8,053 bases of DNA from RGIG4608 sp045643885 (lineage in GTDB: Bacteria > Bacillota > Clostridia > Oscillospirales > CAG-272), in the NCBI GenBank assembly GCA_045643885.1, contig JAZRFY010000007.1, positions 1-8,053 of the forward strand. The letters run 5' to 3'. Under the pieces are notes generated by a model, which saw only the letters and a program-made list of their open reading frames with translations, ran no database searches and was not told the DNA's origin. Every line of letters begins with the position of its first letter. Within the stretch, counting starts at the first letter, position 1. Shown here piece after piece: positions 5,955 through 8,053 of the stretch. The position numbers and the translations under genes are program-made.

Positions 5955-7274
5955 ATGCAATTGAAGGTCGTAAAATTTGGAGGCTCATCCTTAGCAGACG
6001 CCGAGCATTTTATACAGGTAGCAAGCATTATCAAGGCAGACCCGTCCCGCAGATACGTGGTAGCATCTGCCCCCGGCAAGAGAAACGGAGACGACGAAAA
6101 GGTCACCGATATGCTCTATAATTGCTATACAATGATAAAAAACCGTGAGGATATAACAAATTACTATCAAAAAATAGTTGATAGATACACCAATATTATT
6201 AAGGGACTTGGCATCAACTTTGATATCACAGGCGAGCTTGAATACATAAAAAATGCTATGATGGCTCGTTCCGGACGTGACTATGCCGCAAGCCGCGGAG
6301 AATATTTGAATAGCCTTATCCTTGCAAAATATCTTGACTTTGACTTTATTGATGCCGAAAACGTTATCTTTTTCAAGGAAGACAGTAGCTTTGATGAGGA
6401 AAAGACCAATCGCGCAATGCGAGAAGAGCTTGCAAAGCACGAAAGAGCCGTAATACCCGGCTTCTACGGATGCATGCCCAACGGAACTATCAAGACCTTT
6501 TCAAGAGGTGGCTCCGACATCACAGGCTCAATCGTTGCCCGTGCAGCAAATGCCGATCTCTATGAAAACTGGACGGACGTTTCAGGCTTTTTGATGGCAG
6601 ATCCCAGAATCGTTAAAGATCCCCTCCCCATCTCAGTTATCACATATCGCGAGCTTCGTGAGCTTTCATATATGGGAGCAACTGTGCTCCACGAGGATGC
6701 TATCTTCCCCGTTCAGAAGGAAGGCATCTCAATCAACATCAAAAACACAAATCACCCTGAGGACGAGGGCACAATGATTGTTCCCTTTGCTCCCAACAGT
6801 GATTCAAGACATATCGTAACAGGCATCGCGGGCAAAAAAGGATTCTCCGTTGTAAATATCGAAAAGAACCAGATGGGTAGTCACTTCGGATTTGCATCGC
6901 GCGTTTTCAAGTGCCTTGATCAGTACAACATCCACTGTGAGCACCTCCCCTCGGGAATCGATACGATGTGCCCCGTTGTCAGCACAGCAGATCTTAATAA
7001 AAGCATCGACGATTTTATCCCCGAGCTTCATAGAGTAACCGATGCAGACAATATTGCAGTTGATACAAATCTTGCTCTTATTGCAGTCGTTGGTCGTGGA
7101 ATGAAGGAGGCAAAGGGTACTGCTGCCCGTGTTTTCGCAGCCGTTTCCAATGCCAACGTTAACGTAAGAATGATCGACCAGGGCTCAAGTGAGCTTAATA
7201 TCATCATTGCCGTTTACGAGGATGACTACGAAAAGACTATCAAGGCAATTTACGAGGAATTTGTAAAAGAATGA
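5955..7274 (+). CDS. lysC: Aspartate kinase
   Basis: Aspartate kinase phosphorylates L-aspartate with ATP, the first step toward lysine, diaminopimelate, threonine and methionine. The 439-residue protein has the normal single-domain-kinase length for Clostridia. The N-terminal nucleotide-binding motif is VVKFGGSS (5-12), followed by RGEYLNSLILA (114-124), the kinase motif FSRGGSDITGS (182-192) and NWTDVSGFLMADPRIV (205-220). Two C-terminal ACT domains (about 290-355 and 372-435, the latter with NVNVRMIDQGSSELNI) probably sense end-product amino acids. The start at 5955 is chosen because AAAGGAGA lies just upstream and FGGSS is then at the expected distance from the N-terminus. An in-frame ATG at 5895 would add 20 residues lying in the leader hairpin and is rejected. 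Its stop overlaps the next gene (ATGA). The DAP made via this route also feeds peptidoglycan and spore dipicolinate. Confidence 0.96.
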   Translation: MQLKVVKFGGSSLADAEHFIQVASIIKADPSRRYVVASAPGKRNGDDEKVTDMLYNCYTMIKNREDITNYYQKIVDRYTNIIKGLGINFDITGELEYIKNAMMARSGRDYAASRGEYLNSLILAKYLDFDFIDAENVIFFKEDSSFDEEKTNRAMREELAKHERAVIPGFYGCMPNGTIKTFSRGGSDITGSIVARAANADLYENWTDVSGFLMADPRIVKDPLPISVITYRELRELSYMGATVLHEDAIFPVQKEGISINIKNTNHPEDEGTMIVPFAPNSDSRHIVTGIAGKKGFSVVNIEKNQMGSHFGFASRVFKCLDQYNIHCEHLPSGIDTMCPVVSTADLNKSIDDFIPELHRVTDADNIAVDTNLALIAVVGRGMKEAKGTAARVFAAVSNANVNVRMIDQGSSELNIIIAVYEDDYEKTIKAIYEEFVKE

Positions 7275-7720
7275 AGATAATCAATTATACAGAGTCAGAA
7301 AATAAGGATCTCTGGCTTTCAAAGCTTGAAAAATGTGATTGGGGAGCAGGTAAATACCTTGCCTACCTTCTCAAGGAGAATAAGCTCGATGAGCTTGTTG
7401 GTGAAAATTCAAGGGTTTTGATGCTTACGAATGAAGAAAATCTCATTTCATTTTGCACGTTGGCTAAATTCGATGACGTTCAACCTACCGATTTGTCCCC
7501 ATGGATTGGATTTTTGTACACCTTTCCTTCATACCGTGGTATGCACATGGCAGAAAAGCTTTTAGCTCATGCCGAATGCCTGGCTAAACAGGACGGTGCA
7601 AGCAGCGTTCACATTTCTACAAATCATATAGGACTCTATGAAAAATACGGCTATGAATTTTTCATGGTTGCAAAGGACGTTGAAGGCGAAGACACAAGAG
7701 TTTACAAAAAAACATTGTAA
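7271..7720 (+). CDS. GNAT family N-acetyltransferase
   Basis: This 149-residue protein has a GNAT fold signature. The beta-4/alpha-3 acetyl-CoA site is in WIGFLYTFPSYRGMHMAEKLLAHAE (split as WIGFLYTFP at 78-86 and YRGMHMAEKLL at 88-98), and motif B is in GLYEKYGYEFF (121-131). The second glycine of the usual RGxGxA loop is His92 here, a change I associate with several GNAT subfamilies, so activity is not excluded. The substrate cannot be read from sequence. The ATG overlaps the lysC stop by four bases (ATGA), and the only ribosome-site candidate (GAGGA, 7254-7258) is rather far upstream, so translation is probably coupled to lysC. The unit ends at the hairpin at 7725-7749. Fold assignment is good; any link to aspartate-family metabolism is inference. 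Confidence 0.86.
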   Translation: MKIINYTESENKDLWLSKLEKCDWGAGKYLAYLLKENKLDELVGENSRVLMLTNEENLISFCTLAKFDDVQPTDLSPWIGFLYTFPSYRGMHMAEKLLAHAECLAKQDGASSVHISTNHIGLYEKYGYEFFMVAKDVEGEDTRVYKKTL

Positions 7721-7724
7721 AACA

Positions 7725-7749
7725 AAACCGCCCGAAAATCGGGCGGTTT
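7725..7749 (+). terminator. Intrinsic terminator of lysC-GNAT unit
   Basis: A perfect 11-bp inverted repeat, AAACCGCCCGA (7725-7735) with TCGGGCGGTTT (7739-7749), closes an AAA loop just after the GNAT stop. It is followed by ACTTTTATAT, a short T-rich stretch. The A-run before the stem would let it also act in the opposite direction. Confidence 0.88.
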
Positions 7750-7842
7750 ACTTTTATATATGGATGAAAAAGATGATTTTTGACAAATTCAATGAATCAA
7801 ATCCCAAAGTTTAAAATTATTGAATTATTTTTTCAAAACCTA

Positions 7843-7870
7843 TTGACAAATGCAAAAAAAGTGATATAAT
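7843..7870 (+). promoter_or_regulatory. Strong sigma-A promoter of rplJ
   Basis: Consensus TTGACA (7843-7848) and TATAAT (7865-7870) are separated by 16 bases. Transcription would start near 7877, just before the L10 leader. The AT-rich 7751-7842 upstream holds no gene and may act as an UP-like region. Confidence 0.88.
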
Positions 7871-7876
7871 ACCTAT

Positions 7877-8002
7877 GTTATCCAAAGACAGCAGGTTCCA
7901 GTAAAGGCTACAAGCTCTCCTGCCGAGGAAGATTTTATACTTTAATATTGTATTATTGTGTGTCTTTCCTTGGGGTGCTATGCCTTTCGGAAGGATTTTT
8001 TT
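7877..8002 (+). promoter_or_regulatory. Ribosomal protein L10 leader (attenuator)
   Basis: The sequence matches the Firmicutes L10-leader pattern as I know it: CCAAAGACAGCAGG (7882-7895), CCTGCCGAGGAA (7919-7930) and TGTCTTTCCTTGG (7961-7973). I can pair GCAGG (7891-7895) with CCTGC (7919-7923), and AAAGACA (7884-7890) with TGTCTTT (7961-7967). CCGAGGAA (7923-7930) pairs with TTCCTTGG (7966-7973) as an antiterminator. The terminator arms reuse 7967-7971. In this family the L10(L12)4 complex binds the leader and promotes termination, giving autoregulation of rplJ-rplL. The position between promoter and rplJ fits. Exact pairings are my own reading. Confidence 0.85.
7967..8002 (+). terminator. 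Terminator of the L10 leader
   Basis: TCCTT (7967-7971) pairs with AAGGA (7991-7995). Inside it, GGGGT (7972-7976) can pair with GCCTT (7982-7986), leaving a TCGG bulge. Seven T residues follow (7996-8002). The left arm is shared with the antiterminator, so only one structure can form. A smaller alternative is CCTT-TCGG-AAGG (7983-7994). Confidence 0.7.
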
Positions 8003-8036
8003 ATTATATTCGTTATTTAAACAGGAGGAAAGTACA

Positions 8037-8053
8037 ATGCCAAGTAAAGTAAT
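8037..8053 (+). CDS. rplJ: 50S ribosomal protein L10, N-terminal fragment
   Basis: Only the first 17 bases are in the window. They encode MPSKV followed by an incomplete codon, and the gene runs off the right edge. The ATG has an ideal AGGAGG (8023-8028) with 8 bases of spacing. The protein fragment is too short to identify by itself. The call rests on the L10 leader upstream and on MPS-type N-termini being common in clostridial L10. L10 anchors the L7/L12 stalk on the large ribosomal subunit. Confidence 0.8.

Noticed and set aside
5991..6440. 149-codon open frame antisense to lysC
   Set aside because: It lies entirely within a well-conserved gene, has no recognisable domain and reads like a shadow frame with random cysteine and histidine content.
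1..8053. tRNA, rRNA, insertion sequence or phage attachment sites
   Set aside because: I saw no cloverleaf with a CCA-end pattern, no rRNA-like sequence, no transposase or integrase motifs and no terminal inverted repeats framing a gene.

Overview
The window looks like chromosome from a spore-forming member of the Clostridia, probably an uncultured gut-type lineage related to Oscillospirales. The evidence is a spoIIGA-sigE pair, strong AGGAGG-type ribosome binding sites, consensus sigma-A promoters, clostridial-type aspartate kinase, YigZ, MurI and HflX proteins, a Firmicutes-type L10 leader, and short intergenic repeats resembling ones I remember from Oscillospiraceae. The lineage call is an inference.

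Layout. Everything from 106 to 5746 is on the minus strand; everything from 5955 to the end is on the plus strand. Read in the direction of minus-strand transcription: spoIIGA and sigE (5746-4104, overlapping by one base) make the mother-cell sigma factor and the protease that activates it. Next come rpmE (ribosomal protein L31) with its own strong promoter and a hairpin after it, murI and hflX (overlapping by 10 bases; glutamate racemase and a ribosome-rescue GTPase), a gene-free stretch of about 335 bases rich in repeats and hairpins, a markedly AT-rich DUF4375/DMP19-type gene, and a yigZ/IMPACT-family gene. Bases 1-105 hold no gene, only a short palindromic repeat.

The divergent region 5747-5954 carries two back-to-back promoters. 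The one for spoIIGA has consensus -35 and -10 hexamers 22 bp apart, with a Spo0A-box-like sequence over the -35. That is the architecture known from Bacillus subtilis spoIIG, so the operon is probably switched on by phosphorylated Spo0A at the start of sporulation. The plus-strand promoter drives an aspartate kinase gene (lysC), which overlaps a GNAT acetyltransferase gene by ATGA and ends in a strong hairpin. The final 300 bases hold a consensus promoter, an L10-leader attenuator with mutually exclusive pairings, and the first codons of rplJ.

Most of the window is housekeeping and sporulation DNA, and I found no clear undescribed system. The most useful leads are the spoIIG-like promoter, the unusually long pro-sequence and uncertain start of sigma-E, the low-GC DUF4375 gene, the run of three stem-loops between hflX and that gene, and the L10 leader lying outside the usual rplK-rplA context.
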